5,699 nucleotides of DNA from positions 1 through 5,699 of the forward strand of contig JACCUU010000095.1 in NCBI GenBank assembly GCA_013811645.1, given 5' to 3'. This document shows, in pieces, positions 5,387 to 5,699 of the stretch. Every line of letters begins with the position of its first letter. Within the stretch, counting starts at the first letter, position 1. Source of the stretch: Actinomycetota bacterium. Lineage in GTDB: Bacteria; Actinomycetota; Thermoleophilia; Gaiellales; Gaiellaceae. Position numbers and translations under genes: made by a program. The notes under the pieces were generated by a model that had not been told where the DNA came from, searched no databases, and worked only from the letters and a program-made list of their open reading frames with translations.

Positions 5387-5699
5387 GTGGACTGGAAGCT
5401 CGAGTTGATGGCGATCCCTGTCTCGGACGTGGATCGCGCGAAGGCCTCTACACCGAAAAAGCCGGCTTCAACGCCGACCACGACCACACGTCTCGGACGA
5501 GGTTCGCTTCATCCAGCTGACGCGGCCCGGCTCTTCGTGCTCGATCGCCCTGGGCAAGGGAATCTCAGACGCGCTGCCAGGATCCGTCAGGGGCATGCAG
5601 ATGGTGGTCTCTGACATCGATGCGGCGCACGCCGAGCTCGTCGGGCGCGGGGTCGAGGCAAGCGACGTCCAGGACTATCCGTGGGGGAGGTTCGTGTTC
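5387..5699 (+). pseudogene. VOC (glyoxalase/bleomycin-resistance fold) protein, two frameshifts, 3' end outside window
   Basis: The gene starts at GTG 5387 and reads MDWKLELMAIPVSDVDRAK, a standard VOC N-terminal strand and helix. The frame breaks near 5443-5446. In the next frame GLYTEKAGFNADHDHT continues the protein to about 5489. The frame then shifts again, and VSDEVRFIQLTRPGSSCSIALGK onward runs unbroken to the window end. Later parts include MQMVVSDIDAAHAELVGRGV, the start of the second beta-alpha-beta module, and PWGRFVF. Each break is explained by one missing base; together the three frames give about 104 residues of a normal VOC protein in correct order. As written, translation in the first frame would leave the VOC sequence after about 19 residues. 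It may be a true pseudogene or reflect base-calling errors. VOC proteins include isomerases, dioxygenases and drug-binding proteins; no function can be chosen here. It is divergent from dinB across 60 nt. Confidence 0.8.

Overview
This is a GC-rich window with dense short-spaced genes, Shine-Dalgarno sites of the GGAGG type and G/C-ending codons, which points to an actinobacterium. The secreted DUF4394 protein carries a C-terminal beta domain (residues DTTAPTL onward, with a CSESC motif) of a style I associate with Solirubrobacterales/Thermoleophilia. The phylum-level guess is fairly safe and the order-level guess is an inference.

Layout. Positions 1-2245 (+) hold a tight cluster: the C-terminal three quarters of a 14-helix (DHA2/EmrB-QacA type) MFS exporter, then two tandem RibD-C/dihydrofolate-reductase-fold proteins. 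The gaps are 0 and 2 nt, so the three genes are probably one operon with translational coupling. The second reductase is interrupted by an in-frame TAG at 2156-2158. Its ancestral C-terminus is still readable in the same frame to a TAA at 2243-2245. Positions 2246-2569 (-) encode a small protein, probably of the dimeric alpha/beta-barrel (ABM-like) type; its stop directly abuts that TAA. Positions 2570-2845 are a 276-nt divergent intergenic region with no convincing promoter. Positions 2846-3997 (+) encode a secreted DUF4394 protein starting at a GTG with a good ribosome binding site. Positions 3998-4129 separate convergent genes and hold two strong hairpins. The first is probably a terminator; the second resembles a short REP-like palindrome. 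Positions 4130-5326 (-) encode an intact Y-family DNA polymerase IV (DinB). Positions 5327-5386 are a divergent promoter region. From 5387 to the window end lies a VOC/glyoxalase-fold gene broken by two single-base deletions.

How it works together. The clearest regulatory signal is an exact Gram-positive/actinobacterial LexA (SOS) box, CGAAC-N4-GTTCG, at 5320-5333. It overlaps the dinB start codon, which fits damage-inducible control of the translesion polymerase. It also lies just upstream of a possible -10 element for the divergent VOC gene. The exporter plus two reductase-like proteins form a cluster of unknown substrate.

I see no tRNA, rRNA, CRISPR array, IS element or phage gene. I do not see a new biological system here. 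The points worth a second look are the SOS box, the three reading-frame lesions (one amber stop, two frameshifts), and the paired hairpins at 4012-4091.
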